Source of the DNA: Actinomycetales bacterium
GTDB lineage: Bacteria; Actinomycetota; Actinomycetes; Actinomycetales; Microbacteriaceae
Direction of reading: 5' to 3'
Assembly: GCA_015654475.1 (NCBI GenBank)
Contig: JAATGV010000042.1
Location: 1 to 64,000, forward strand
Length of the DNA stretch: 64,000 nucleotides
Under the pieces are notes generated by a model, which saw nothing but the letters and a program-made list of their open reading frames with translations, was not told the origin of the DNA and made no database searches. Position numbers and translations under genes: made by a program. How positions within the stretch are numbered: position 1 is the stretch's first letter; every line of letters begins with the position of its first letter. This document shows, piece by piece, positions 45,236 through 55,596 of the stretch.

Positions 45236-46170
45236 TCATTGATTTGAATCGGACCACGACGAGTGAGATCTCCAAGAAGCTCGTGGCGATGCGTGAAGAG
45301 TCCGGCGTGTTTTCGCTGACGCGTGTGCTTACGCTCATCGTGTCGTGCTCGGTGCATGACAAAGAAGCGGCTATCGAGGCAGCAAATCTTGCCTCCAACG
45401 AGCATCCGATGCGAATCATCGTCGTCGTCCACGACGAAGGAGACGATGGAGATTACCTCGATGCGCAGGTTCGCGTCGGCTCCGATGCAGGTGCCTCCGA
45501 GGTCATCGTTCTTACCGCGCATGGAGAGGTGTCCGACGACGAGGAAAGCCTCGTCACAGGGCTCCTCCTCCCCGATGCGCCCGTTGTCGTCTGGTGGCCC
45601 GGTGACGCTCCCCATGTGGCAGGCGCATCACCGCTCGGCCGGCTCGCACAGCGCCGGATCACCGATGCGGCGGCCTCCCGCGATACGCTCGCTGCTCTCG
45701 AAAATATCCGTCAGACCTACACGCCCGGCGACACCGATCTTTCGTGGACGCGCCTTACCGAGTGGCGTACTCAGATAGTCGCCGCGCTCACTTCCGCGCA
45801 TGCCGAAGATGTAACATCGGTGCGTATCGTTGGTGCGACGTCGTCCGCCACAATCGAGCTACTCGGCACCTGGCTTGGTAGAAGCCTGTCGGTGCCAGTC
45901 GAATACGCACAGCCGCCCGCAGGCTGGACCACTGGCAGCATCCACTCAGTGACAATCTCAACGACCACAGGCGACTTCCGGCTCTCACGCGTGCCAGACA
46001 CGAACCTCGTGCTGGTGGAGAGTCCCGGTGTGCCTTCGCAGGAAGTGTCCGTTGTAAGAAAAAACCTCAGCGAGTGCATCGCCGAGGAGCTTCGACGGCT
46101 CGACCCCGATGAGACATTTGGCGAGGTTCTTCTCGCCTGTTCGTCTCACAGAAGCACTGAGGCCGTCTGA
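45232..46170 (+). CDS. opcA: Glucose-6-phosphate dehydrogenase assembly protein OpcA
   Basis: OpcA allosterically activates or assembles glucose-6-phosphate dehydrogenase in Actinobacteria and cyanobacteria. The 312-residue protein has no recognised catalytic motif; it starts IDLNRTTTSEISKKLV and contains VLTLIVSC (about 33-40), the conserved PDAPVVVWWPGDAP (about 113-126) and the acidic, helical C terminus (RRLDPDETFGEVLL). The ATG at 45232 overlaps the zwf stop in ATGA. It belongs to the same operon as zwf and pgl. Confidence 0.93.
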   Translation: MIIDLNRTTTSEISKKLVAMREESGVFSLTRVLTLIVSCSVHDKEAAIEAANLASNEHPMRIIVVVHDEGDDGDYLDAQVRVGSDAGASEVIVLTAHGEVSDDEESLVTGLLLPDAPVVVWWPGDAPHVAGASPLGRLAQRRITDAAASRDTLAALENIRQTYTPGDTDLSWTRLTEWRTQIVAALTSAHAEDVTSVRIVGATSSATIELLGTWLGRSLSVPVEYAQPPAGWTTGSIHSVTISTTTGDFRLSRVPDTNLVLVESPGVPSQEVSVVRKNLSECIAEELRRLDPDETFGEVLLACSSHRSTEAV

Positions 46171-46224
46171 AATGCCCCGCAGCACCCACAACATATCGAA
46201 TCGCCAAGGATGGGGAGTCAAGTC

Positions 46225-46995
46225 TTGACTATTGAACTATCAGTTTTCCCGAACAAAGAACTCACCGCCGGTGCGCTGGCCGAGAGCATTGTCGACTCAC
46301 TCGCAGCTATCTTGCTCGAGCAAGATGAGGCTCACATAGTTCTTACCGGCGGAACAATGGGAATCGCAACGCTCGAAGCGGTGGCCACCCTGCCTACAGT
46401 TGCAAGTGTTGCCTGGGACCGAGTGCACGTGTGGTGGGGCGACGAGCGGTGGGTAGCCGCGGACTCGGAAGATCGCAACGACAAGCAGGCGGAAGATGCG
46501 CTCCTCAGCGGTTTGCCTCTCGACCGTGCGAAAGTACACCGCGTACCGTCCACCACCGATTTCAGCGATGATCTTGATGACGCCGCTCTCGCATACGGGC
46601 AAGAAATGTACCGTGCAAGTGGAGAAGAGGGCACGACCCCAGAGTTTGATATTCTGCTGCTCGGCATCGGGCCAGACGGGCACATCGCGTCACTATTTCC
46701 TGGGCGAGCCCAGGTCTACGATAAGGTTCAGGGCGCCGTGCCTGTGTATGACTCCCCCAAGCCGCCACCTGAGCGAATCAGCATGACATTGCCGACGATC
46801 AACCGTGCGAAACGGATCTGGTTCGTCGCTGGAGGCGCTGACAAGGCCACCGCAGTGCACTTGGCACTTCGCGGCCTCTGGTTTGTCGATCTCCCCGCTT
46901 CGGGAGCGAAAGGGACGCTTGAAACTCGCTGGTTCATCGATGAGTCGGCGGCATCAGAGCTAGACGACGAGATCCGTGCCGAATACCAAGACTGA
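46225..46995 (+). CDS. pgl: 6-phosphogluconolactonase
   Basis: Pgl hydrolyses 6-phosphogluconolactone to 6-phosphogluconate, completing the first half of the oxidative pentose phosphate pathway. The 256-residue protein has the NagB/DevB-type features VLTGGTMG (about 38-45), WDRVHVWWGDERWV (about 64-77), and LLGIGPDGHIASLFPG (about 142-157) with the catalytic histidine. The start may be a TTG at 46225 with GGGGAG 8 bases upstream, or the ATG at 46210 that would add 5 residues; I prefer the TTG. It closes the pentose phosphate block and converges on rbpA2, 134 bases away. Confidence 0.93.
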   Translation: MTIELSVFPNKELTAGALAESIVDSLAAILLEQDEAHIVLTGGTMGIATLEAVATLPTVASVAWDRVHVWWGDERWVAADSEDRNDKQAEDALLSGLPLDRAKVHRVPSTTDFSDDLDDAALAYGQEMYRASGEEGTTPEFDILLLGIGPDGHIASLFPGRAQVYDKVQGAVPVYDSPKPPPERISMTLPTINRAKRIWFVAGGADKATAVHLALRGLWFVDLPASGAKGTLETRWFIDESAASELDDEIRAEYQD

Positions 46996-47129
46996 GACGG
47001 GTCACGACGAGTTGTGATCGTGCAGGGGGCCGAGAAGGTCGACCCTCGAAAGTGACGGGTAATAAAAGAGGCGGCGTTTTACGGGCGCACGTGGCCTGTA
47101 GCTAGCTCATTCATGGCCCGGCTGTGGAG

Positions 47130-47513
47130 CTACTTCGATTCCTTGCTGAACTCCGCAAGCGCTCGAGTGCGCCTCGCCCGTAAGTTGCCGAGAGCCTCTT
47201 CAAGCAAAGCCTCTGCCTCTTCCGGCGTGCGCCGTTCCTTGACATAAGCCAGGTGCGTCTTATAGGGCTCCTGCTTGCCAGTGTCTGGCGGAGCATCGCG
47301 GTTCTGGCCGGCTGGGACTCCACAATTGGGGCAGTCAATCAGTGTAGGAATGTCGTCTGCTTCGACGGTCGCGAGAAAATATGGGCTAGAAACGTGCCCG
47401 TTTACGCACCAGTAATGCACCTGGATGCGATCAGCCTGTACCCCATGGTCCTGTTCGCCCATCGGTCCTGCGCCGACACGCGACCCCCGAATTGCGCTAC
47501 CACCCGATGCCAT
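47130..47513 (-). CDS. RbpA-like RNA polymerase-binding protein (paralogue)
   Basis: The 127-residue protein is a second RbpA-family member. It has an N-terminal segment with IRGSRVGAGPMG (about 8-19), a zinc-ribbon-like core with C36 and H40 (WCVNGH) and the later pair C60/C63 (CPNCG), then THLAYVKERRTPEEAEALLEEALGNLR (the sigma-facing part, with Y replacing the usual WDM). It is more divergent than the copy at 884-1255. It lies 3 bases from secG on the same strand. Whether it binds the same sigma factor is unknown. Confidence 0.88.
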   Translation of the reverse strand: MASGGSAIRGSRVGAGPMGEQDHGVQADRIQVHYWCVNGHVSSPYFLATVEADDIPTLIDCPNCGVPAGQNRDAPPDTGKQEPYKTHLAYVKERRTPEEAEALLEEALGNLRARRTRALAEFSKESK

Positions 47514-47516
47514 GAT

Positions 47517-47780
47517 TTACAGCTTTCCCGACGCTTGAAGCGCGAAAATCACGTTCAAGAGCACAATCGAAACCGCCCAGACAGAACTAATCACGACCGT
47601 GATTCTATTCAGGTTACGCTCCGCAACACCCGATGCCCCGAGGTTTGAACCGATCCCGCCACCGAACATGTCGGAAAGCCCGCCGCCCCGACCCTTGTGC
47701 AAGAGGATCAAAAGCGTCAACAACGAACTGGTGATTGCGAGAATCACACAAAGAATCACAGAAATGATGGTGGTCGTCAC
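47517..47780 (-). CDS. secG: Protein translocase subunit SecG
   Basis: SecG is the small non-essential subunit of the SecYEG channel. The 87-residue protein has two hydrophobic helices (about 5-26 and 57-78) with the conserved glycine-rich loop LHKGRGGGLSDMFGGGIGSN (about 28-47) between them. The GTG at 47778-47780 is chosen; the frame extends to 47888, but the extra residues are not conserved in type. It lies downstream of tpiA and upstream of the RbpA paralogue; the gap to tpiA contains a 21-bp hairpin. Confidence 0.92.
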   Translation of the reverse strand: MTTTIISVILCVILAITSSLLTLLILLHKGRGGGLSDMFGGGIGSNLGASGVAERNLNRITVVISSVWAVSIVLLNVIFALQASGKL

Positions 47781-47903
47781 GGAAAACCTTTCATAGCGGA
47801 CCGGGCATGCGCCGCATGGCCAACATCCATTATATCTGGGACGATGGCATGCGCAGTTCGACCTGCGGGATGATCTGAAGCCGCACAATCAAGCACGGCC
47901 GGT

Positions 47904-47954
47904 TGCGTTCCGGGGACATCTACAGAAAATCTCCTGTGGATGTCCCCGAACGCA
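47904..47954 (-). terminator. Long hairpin downstream of tpiA
   Basis: The arms at 47904-47925 and 47934-47954 pair in 21 positions with one bulged C and one G-U pair; the loop is 8 bases. It lies 12 bases after the tpiA stop on the minus strand. There is no U-tract after it on that strand. It may stop transcription of the gap-pgk-tpiA operon before secG or stabilise the transcript. Confidence 0.7.
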
Positions 47955-47966
47955 GCGCAGGACCGA

Positions 47967-48755
47967 CTATACAGTGACGTGCTTGCCAAACTGGGCGATG
48001 CCCGCAAACTCGTCGACGTCGAGACTTGCGCCACCAACGAGCGCTCCGTCGACGTCCTTCTGCTTCATGAATCCAGCGATGTTAGCCTTCTTGACCGAAC
48101 CGCCGTACAAGATACGCACCTTGTCGGCCGCCTCGGCACCAAGAATCTCGGTGAGGGTCGCGCGCAACACGGTCGCGACCTCGCCCGCCTGCTCAGCGGT
48201 CGCGGCCTTGCCAGAGCCAATCGCCCACACCGGCTCATACGCCACGACAAGTGGCGCATCCTTGGGGAAATCAGCTAAAGCAGCCTTCACCTGAGAAACG
48301 GGAACAGCACTTGCACCGAATTTTTCGAGGTCCTCTGCGGTCTCCCCCACGCATAGCACCGGGACGAGGCCGTGGCGAACCGCAGCAAGCACCTTGCGAC
48401 CGATGAGCTCATCGGACTCATTATGGTACTGGCGGCGCTCCGAGTGCCCGATAATCACGTACGAGCAATCCAGTTTTGCCAGGAACGCACCCGAAATCTC
48501 GCCGGTGTACGCGCCGGAGTCGTTCGCAGAAATATCTTGACCGCCATAGGCGATCTCCAATTTATCTGCCGAAACCAACGTCTGCACTGAACGAAGATCG
48601 GTGAATGGAGGGAAAACCGCGACCTCTGCATCAGCAAAATCGTGGTTTGCATCTTTCAGCGTCCACGCCAGTTTCTGCACGAGTGCGATCGCCTGGAGGT
48701 GGTCTTCGTTCATCTTCCAGTTGCCGGCGATGAGCGGGGTACGTGTTACTCCCAT
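47967..48755 (-). CDS. tpiA: Triosephosphate isomerase
   Basis: TpiA interconverts dihydroxyacetone phosphate and glyceraldehyde-3-phosphate. The 262-residue protein has GNWKMN (about 11-16), the electrophile histidine in VIIGHSERR (about 95-103) and the catalytic glutamate in VAYEPVWAIGSGK (about 167-179), followed by the loop with YGGSVKKANIAGFM. The ATG overlaps the pgk stop by 10 bases. It is the last gene of the gap-pgk-tpiA operon. A long hairpin lies directly after its stop. Confidence 0.97.
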   Translation of the reverse strand: MGVTRTPLIAGNWKMNEDHLQAIALVQKLAWTLKDANHDFADAEVAVFPPFTDLRSVQTLVSADKLEIAYGGQDISANDSGAYTGEISGAFLAKLDCSYVIIGHSERRQYHNESDELIGRKVLAAVRHGLVPVLCVGETAEDLEKFGASAVPVSQVKAALADFPKDAPLVVAYEPVWAIGSGKAATAEQAGEVATVLRATLTEILGAEAADKVRILYGGSVKKANIAGFMKQKDVDGALVGGASLDVDEFAGIAQFGKHVTV

Positions 48756-49963
48756 CCGAGAACCTCCAGGCCCGGCAGGACCTTGCCCTCGAGGAACTCG
48801 AGGCCAGCGCCACCACCAGTGGAGATGTGACCGAATGCGTCATCCGCGAAGCCGAGCTTGCGCACCGCCGATGCCGAGTCACCGCCACCGATCAAGGAGA
48901 AACCGTCAGTGTCGGCAAGTGCCTGAGCAACGGCCTTGGTGCCTTCCGCGAAAGCAGGGAACTCGAATACGCCCATGGGACCGTTCCAGAAGATCGTCTT
49001 CGACGACAAGATGGTTTCGGCGAAATCCTTGCGGGATTCTGGACCAATGTCGAGGCCCTGCCCCTCCACGCCCCACTGCGTCGACTCGATCGCCGAGCTG
49101 GCAACCGACTCGTATGGCGCATCGGCAGCGAAACCACTAGCAACCACCGTGTCGATGGGAAGGTGGATCTCAACACCAAGTTCCTTCGCCTTAGCAAGGT
49201 AACCTTTGACAGCCTCAATCTGGTCGACCTCAAGCAGGCTCTTACCAACCGAATAACCCTGAGCGGCAAGGAAGGTGTAAGCCATGCCACCGCCGATGAT
49301 GAGACGGTTGACGCGAGGCAACAAGTTTTCGATCACGCCAAGCTTGTCTGAGACCTTTGCCCCGCCGAGGATGACGAGATATGGCTCTACGACATTCTTG
49401 GTGACCTTCTCCATCTGTTCGACTTCATAGGCGACGAGTAGGCCGGCAGCGCTGGGAAGCGCCTGTGCGAGTTCATAGACCGACGCCTGCTTGCGGTGCA
49501 CAACACCGAAGCCGTCCGAAATGAAGACATCACCAAACGCAGCGATCTTGTCTGCGAAACCCTTACGAACGGCCGCGTCCTTCGACGTCTCTTCGGCGTT
49601 GAACCGAAGATTTTCGAGAACGGCGATCTCACCAGGTTTCAGGGCGGAGACAATGGCCTTAGCGGACTCGCCGACCGTGTCTTTCGCGAGTTTGACCTCC
49701 TGGCCAAGCAACTCTGACAGCCGAGCCACCACAGGAGACAACGAATACTTCTCTTCAAACCCTTCGCCTTTGGGGCGACCAAGATGAGAGAAAGCGACGA
49801 CGGATGCACCAGCATCCAGAGCCTTCCTTAGAGTCGGAATCGACGCGCGAATACGCCCGTCATCTCCGATTACCCCGTCAGCAAGCGGGACGTTGAAATC
49901 ACAACGAATCAACACCCGCTTGCCTGCGAGATCTCCAAGGTCGCTCAATGTACGAAGCGACAT
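48746..49963 (-). CDS. pgk: Phosphoglycerate kinase
   Basis: Pgk makes ATP from 1,3-bisphosphoglycerate in glycolysis. The 405-residue protein has the RCDFNVPLADG substrate motif (about 19-29), HLGRPKGE (about 60-67), the GGAKVSDKLGV hinge region and, near the C terminus, GGGDSASAV (about 363-371), the nucleotide-binding part. The start is preceded by a purine-rich stretch (GAAAGG). It lies between gap and tpiA, 18 bases from the gap stop. Confidence 0.97.
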   Translation of the reverse strand: MSLRTLSDLGDLAGKRVLIRCDFNVPLADGVIGDDGRIRASIPTLRKALDAGASVVAFSHLGRPKGEGFEEKYSLSPVVARLSELLGQEVKLAKDTVGESAKAIVSALKPGEIAVLENLRFNAEETSKDAAVRKGFADKIAAFGDVFISDGFGVVHRKQASVYELAQALPSAAGLLVAYEVEQMEKVTKNVVEPYLVILGGAKVSDKLGVIENLLPRVNRLIIGGGMAYTFLAAQGYSVGKSLLEVDQIEAVKGYLAKAKELGVEIHLPIDTVVASGFAADAPYESVASSAIESTQWGVEGQGLDIGPESRKDFAETILSSKTIFWNGPMGVFEFPAFAEGTKAVAQALADTDGFSLIGGGDSASAVRKLGFADDAFGHISTGGGAGLEFLEGKVLPGLEVLGWE

Positions 49964-49981
49964 AAGAGTGTGCCTTTCTGG

Positions 49982-51053
<1,072 letters not shown>

Positions 51054-51079
51054 CCAACCGTCTGTTGTACTTCTCGCCT

Positions 51080-51703
51080 CTAGGCAAGCAACAATCCGTT
51101 GGTCTTCTCTCTTGCCGTCGTGAAACGATTCGAGACATTCTCCCAATCCACGATGTTCCAGAACGCCTTGACATAGTCAGGTTTGACGTTGAGGTAATCC
51201 AGATAGAAAGCGTGTTCCCACATGTCCAGCAAAAGCAACGGCACTGTTGCAGCAGCTAGATTTCCTTGGTGGTCATAAAGTTGCTCAATGATGAGCTTGC
51301 GGCCGAGGGATTCCCAGGCGAGTACCGCCCAACCCGAGCCTTGGATTCCTAGGGCGGCAGCCGTGAAATGGGCCCGGAACCGATCGAATGAGCCGAAGCT
51401 GTCATCAACGGCTGCGGCAAGCTCGCCCACGGGCTTGTCCCCGCCGTCTGGGGAAAGGTTTTCCCAGAAGACTGTGTGATTAATATGACCCGCTAGATTG
51501 AAGGCGAGGTCTTTCTGAAGTTTGTTCACAAATGAGAGGTCGCCGCCGTCTCGGGCTGCCTCAAGCTGTTCGAGCGCGGTATTCGCTCCGGTCACATAAG
51601 CGAGGTGGTGCTTGTCATGATGCAGCTCCATGATTCTTCCGCTGATGTTTGGCTCAAGTGCCGCGTAATCATAGGAAAGTTGCGGTAGCGAATATACCGG
51701 CAT
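51080..51703 (-). CDS. sodA: Superoxide dismutase (Fe/Mn type)
   Basis: SodA converts superoxide to hydrogen peroxide and oxygen. The 207-residue protein has the metal ligands H28 (MELHHDKHH), a second histidine in [12 protein letters not shown], and [11 protein letters not shown] carrying the aspartate and the last histidine; all four are present. Whether Fe or Mn is used is not clear; [10 protein letters not shown] is of the Mn-like type. I chose the ATG at 51703 (MPVYSLPQL), with GGAGGAG about 9 bases upstream; the frame extends to 51721. It lies between gap and whiA. Confidence 0.95.
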   Translation of the reverse strand: MPVYSLPQLSYDYAALEPNISGRIMELHHDKHHLAYVTGANTALEQLEAARDGGDLSFVNKLQKDLAFNLAGHINHTVFWENLSPDGGDKPVGELAAAVDDSFGSFDRFRAHFTAAALGIQGSGWAVLAWESLGRKLIIEQLYDHQGNLAAATVPLLLLDMWEHAFYLDYLNVKPDYVKAFWNIVDWENVSNRFTTAREKTNGLLLA

Positions 51704-51814
51704 CCAGCGACTCCTCCTCATGCAGATGGCTTTTGAGCACCTCCAGCCGAAAGTCTACCTTCCCGCCGCCATAACTTCTCGTCAACTGTGCCGAATCTAC
51801 CAATATCTGGCCAA

Positions 51815-52801
51815 CTAATCGAGTGCTTCTAGCTCTTCCGACAGTACAACATCGGTATCCGGAATGCCCAACTCTTCTGCTCGCTTGTCCGCCATTGCAA
51901 GCAGCCGCCGGATGCGCCCGGCGACTGCGTCCTTCGTCATCGGCGGATCGGCCAGGTGACCAAGCTCGTCGAGGCTTGCCTGCTTGTGGGTGAGCCTCAG
52001 CGTGCCCGCATAGCGAAGATGCTCGGGAATGTCGGAGCCGAGAATGTCCATCGCCCTCTGCACACGAGCTCCGGCGGCGACAGCGGCCTGGGCGCTCCTG
52101 CGCAGGTTTGCGTCATCAAAGTTGACCAAACGATTTGCCGCTGCCCGATTGACACGGCGTCGACGCGCATCGTCCCAGATCTTGGCGGTCTCAGCCGCGC
52201 CGATGGTCTCAAGCAACGAGACGATGGCGACCGATTCACGCACAACCACGCGATGAGTCGAACGGACCTCTCGCGCCTTTGCCGGGATCTCCAGGCGACG
52301 CGCGGTTCCGACAAGCGCCATCGCCGCTTCGTTGCCCGGGCACGTCACCTCGAGAGTGGCCGACCGACCAGGGTCCGTAAGTATCCCGCGTGCAATGGCC
52401 GCGCCACGCCAGACCGCAACGGTCACCTCTTTTGCCGCACTGACAAGGCTTGAGGGCAACCCACGAATTATCCGATTACGCGAATCGATCAGGCCGGTCT
52501 GTCGCGCAAGAGTCTCGCCGCCCTGAGCAACCCGAACCACGAACCCACCGTGGGTGCCGAGTCCGCTCACGCCATCGAGCACTTCCACCTTGGCGCCGAA
52601 CAACTCCGCGAGGTCGCGAGAGATACGGTTGACCACAGCCTCAGATTCGCAATCCACCTCGACGACCATTCGACCAGAAATTCGATGAAGCCCGCCAGCA
52701 AAGCGCAGAATCGTCGCAAGCTCTGCAGCACGAAGCACGCCCTTCGGTTCGCGATACGCGGCCAACTCGTCGCGCATCTGTTCGGTCAATCCCACAGCCA
52801 C
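51815..52801 (-). CDS. whiA: Sporulation transcription regulator WhiA-type DNA-binding protein
   Basis: WhiA is conserved in Gram-positive bacteria; in Streptomyces it activates sporulation genes, and elsewhere it affects cell division. The 328-residue protein has an N-terminal homing-endonuclease-like domain (about 10-200, degenerate in catalytic residues) and a C-terminal helix-turn-helix (about 245-310, SLDELGHLADPPMTKDAVAGRIRRLL). The GTG start overlaps the rapZ stop by 1 base. In most Actinobacteria a yvcK gene lies between rapZ and whiA; here it is absent. Confidence 0.9.
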   Translation of the reverse strand: MAVGLTEQMRDELAAYREPKGVLRAAELATILRFAGGLHRISGRMVVEVDCESEAVVNRISRDLAELFGAKVEVLDGVSGLGTHGGFVVRVAQGGETLARQTGLIDSRNRIIRGLPSSLVSAAKEVTVAVWRGAAIARGILTDPGRSATLEVTCPGNEAAMALVGTARRLEIPAKAREVRSTHRVVVRESVAIVSLLETIGAAETAKIWDDARRRRVNRAAANRLVNFDDANLRRSAQAAVAAGARVQRAMDILGSDIPEHLRYAGTLRLTHKQASLDELGHLADPPMTKDAVAGRIRRLLAMADKRAEELGIPDTDVVLSEELEALD

Positions 52802-53688
52802 TACTCCTTACCCAAGTCCCGGTGCTTCACTTGAACCGCGACACCATCTAAACCTTGCAATTCGAGACCAATCTTTTCGGCCACCGCGACGGATCTGTGC
52901 TTCCCGCCGGTGCACCCGATCGCGACGATCGCATGATGCTTGTTCTCACGCTGGTATCCATCGATTACCGATTGCAACGCTTCGAGATACCCGTGCAAAA
53001 AATTGTCGAAACCCGGTTGGCCAAGCACATAGTCTGCCACCTCGGAGTCCTTGCCTGTGAGCGACCGCAACTCCGGAACCCAAAATGGGTTCGGCAAAAA
53101 CCTCATATCGGCGACCATGTCTGCATCGAGAGGAATACCGTACTTGAACCCGAAGCTCATCACCGTAAGCTGCAGGTGTGCAGCACCGGCCTCGGCAAAA
53201 TAATCGCCGATCTGGGTGGAAAGTTGATGGACGTTGAGATCAGAAGTGTCGATGATGACATCTGCTTTGTCTCTGGTGCTTTTCAGACGGCGACGTTCGG
53301 CGCTGATGCCATCAAGGATCGTGCCGTCCGATTGCAGGGGGTGAGGCCGACGCACCTGCTCGAACCGACGTACAAGGATGCCGTCGGATGCTTCCAGGAA
53401 AAGCAGCCTGACAAGCACGCCTGACGATCGCAAAAGATCAAGTTGTGCATCAATGTTCGAGAACAGCGATCCGCCCCTCAGATCGATAACTACCGCGATC
53501 CGAGGAAGCGACGGAGCAGAGGCTTCAACGATCTGAAGCAACGGTTGTACCATCTGCGGCGGCAGATTGTCGACTACGAACCAGCCGAGGTCTTCAAGCG
53601 CATTGGCGACCGTCGATCGGCCCGCTCCAGACATACCGGTAACCACAAGGAGTTCGCTACCTGCTGTCTGCGATTCTCCAGGTGTCAT
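52801..53688 (-). CDS. rapZ: RNase adapter RapZ / nucleotide-binding protein
   Basis: RapZ binds nucleotides, and in E. coli controls GlmS through small RNAs and RNase E; in Actinobacteria the target is unknown. The 295-residue protein has the Walker A GMSGAGRS (18-25), IDLRGGSLFSN (about 68-78) and the C-terminal region with FGFKYGIPLDADMVADMRFLPNP and GCTGGKHRSV (about 268-277). It is the gene next to uvrC on the minus strand (33 bases). It forms the uvrC-rapZ-whiA cluster common to the class. Confidence 0.93.
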   Translation of the reverse strand: MTPGESQTAGSELLVVTGMSGAGRSTVANALEDLGWFVVDNLPPQMVQPLLQIVEASAPSLPRIAVVIDLRGGSLFSNIDAQLDLLRSSGVLVRLLFLEASDGILVRRFEQVRRPHPLQSDGTILDGISAERRRLKSTRDKADVIIDTSDLNVHQLSTQIGDYFAEAGAAHLQLTVMSFGFKYGIPLDADMVADMRFLPNPFWVPELRSLTGKDSEVADYVLGQPGFDNFLHGYLEALQSVIDGYQRENKHHAIVAIGCTGGKHRSVAVAEKIGLELQGLDGVAVQVKHRDLGKE

Positions 53689-53721
53689 GCATCCCTCCCT
53701 CGCAGTTGGTGAGTTACTAGC

Positions 53722-55596
53722 CTATTGCTTTGCTTGCCGGATGAGTGTCTCAAGAATTTGGCGTGCGAGTGCGGGACCGATTCCAGCGATCTCCTGCAAC
53801 TGCTCTTCCGATGCTGCGGCGATGCGGGAAACGGAACCAAACTGTCTCAAGAGCGCCTGGACGCGTTGCTTGCCGAGACCAGGGATATCGGACAGCTGGG
53901 TTTCGAACTTTTTGGTTCGTGTCGAGCGCTGATACGTGATCGCGAAGCGGTGAGCCTCGTCGCGAAGACGCTGTACCAGGAAGAGCGCCTCAGAGTTTCG
54001 CGGCAAGATCACCGGGTACTCCTCACCAGGCAACCACAACTCTTCGAGCCGTTTGGCAAGGCCCGCGACGGCAATGTCGTTGACGCCAAGATCAGTGAGC
54101 GCCTGCTTTGCAGCGGCTACTTGAGGCGCTCCCCCATCCACGAGCAGCAATCCGGGACGGTATGCAAAAGAACGCCTCTCGTTGTCGGCCACTTGACCGC
54201 TCTCGGCCTCAAGCTCCGCGCTGACTAGGCGCGAGATACGACGAGTGATGAGCTGGTACATGCTCTCCGTGTCGTCTCGCGTACCTTGGATCGAGAACTT
54301 CCGATACTGGTTCTTTTTGGGCAAGCCGTCTTCGAAGACGACCATTGAGCCGACGACATCCGTGCCGCCTAGATGGGAGTTGTCATATGCCTCGATGCGC
54401 AAGGGTGCTGTCGCGAGACCAAGCGCATCCTGGAGTTCTGTTAGCGCGGCCGACCGCACTGCATAATCAGATGTGCGTTTGCTCTTGTAATGCCGCAGCT
54501 TCTCGTCGGCGTTCTCACTCACCGTCTTGAGCAAGGCCGCCTTCTCGCCCCGCTGCGGAACCTTGACTTCGACACGGCCGTGCCGAATGCCGCTCAACAG
54601 CTGCGGGATGCTCTCGTCGACCGGCTCGGGCACGTAGATCACTGGCGGAACGCTCTCGTTCGTCCCGTCGTACATGCTCTGTAGCGCATACGTCAGCAGT
54701 TCGCTGTCAGTGGTCTCGATCTCAGTGTCGACGACCCACCCCTTGACGCCACGAATGCGCCCTTGTCGCACACGAAACAAATGCACTGCCGCAGACAGCT
54801 CGTCACGAGCAAGGCCGACGAAATCTGCGTTGGTGTCGGCGCTCATGACGACAGCAGTTCGTTTGAGGACTGTCTCAAGAGCATTGAGCTGGTCACGATA
54901 CCGAGCAGCGGACTCGTAGTTCTGATCGTCGCTCGCCTGCTTCATCTGAGCTCGAAGCTTGCGGATGTAGCCTTCATCACGTCCCGAAAGAAATTGGCAA
55001 AAATCTTTCGCAATATCCCGGTGCTGTTCAGCCGTCACGCGCCCGACGCAGGGTGCCGCGCATTTGCCGATGTCGCCGAGCAGACAGGGCCGCCCGCTAC
55101 GTTCGGCGCGGTCGAAAGTAGCCTGGTTGCAGCTTCGCACAGGGAAAGCCTTCAGCATAAAGTCGAGGGTTTCCCTGACCGCACCGACCTTCACGTAAGG
55201 GCCGAAGTATCGGTCCCCCTTCTTATGTGCCGATCGTGTAATGGTCGCGCGAGGGTACTTCTCGCTCATTGTCACTGCAAGGTATGGGTACGACTTGTCG
55301 TCGCGAAACACCACGTTGAACGGCGGGTCGAACTCCTTGATCCAGATGTATTCGAGCTGCAGTGCCTCGAGTTCCGAGGCAACTATTGTCCATTCGACGC
55401 CGACTGCGGTTGTCACCATTCGCCTGGTCCGCTCGTGCAGACTGGTGAGCGGCCCAAAATAGTTACTCAACCGGGCGCGCAGGCTTTTCGCCTTCCCGAC
55501 ATACAGCACACGACCGCCCTGGCCGAGAAAACGGTACACACCAGGTTCAGTGGGGATATCCCCGGTCTTCGGGCGGTAGGGAAGCACGTCAGCCAT
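53722..55596 (-). CDS. uvrC: Excinuclease ABC subunit C
   Basis: UvrC makes the two incisions in nucleotide excision repair. The 624-residue protein has an N-terminal GIY-YIG nuclease ([24 protein letters not shown], about 17-40), a UVR helix pair, a cysteine cluster ([13 protein letters not shown], about 171-183), an RNase H-like domain ([24 protein letters not shown], about 396-419) and C-terminal helix-hairpin-helix motifs ([26 protein letters not shown]). The end overlaps uvrA by 8 bases. It lies in the uvrA-uvrC-rapZ-whiA operon. Confidence 0.96.
   Translation of the reverse strand: MADVLPYRPKTGDIPTEPGVYRFLGQGGRVLYVGKAKSLRARLSNYFGPLTSLHERTRRMVTTAVGVEWTIVASELEALQLEYIWIKEFDPPFNVVFRDDKSYPYLAVTMSEKYPRATITRSAHKKGDRYFGPYVKVGAVRETLDFMLKAFPVRSCNQATFDRAERSGRPCLLGDIGKCAAPCVGRVTAEQHRDIAKDFCQFLSGRDEGYIRKLRAQMKQASDDQNYESAARYRDQLNALETVLKRTAVVMSADTNADFVGLARDELSAAVHLFRVRQGRIRGVKGWVVDTEIETTDSELLTYALQSMYDGTNESVPPVIYVPEPVDESIPQLLSGIRHGRVEVKVPQRGEKAALLKTVSENADEKLRHYKSKRTSDYAVRSAALTELQDALGLATAPLRIEAYDNSHLGGTDVVGSMVVFEDGLPKKNQYRKFSIQGTRDDTESMYQLITRRISRLVSAELEAESGQVADNERRSFAYRPGLLLVDGGAPQVAAAKQALTDLGVNDIAVAGLAKRLEELWLPGEEYPVILPRNSEALFLVQRLRDEAHRFAITYQRSTRTKKFETQLSDIPGLGKQRVQALLRQFGSVSRIAAASEEQLQEIAGIGPALARQILETLIRQAKQ

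Noticed and set aside
46996-47129. Terminator between convergent pgl and the RbpA paralogue
   Set aside because: A terminator is expected there, but I find no stem longer than 5 base pairs with a U-run.
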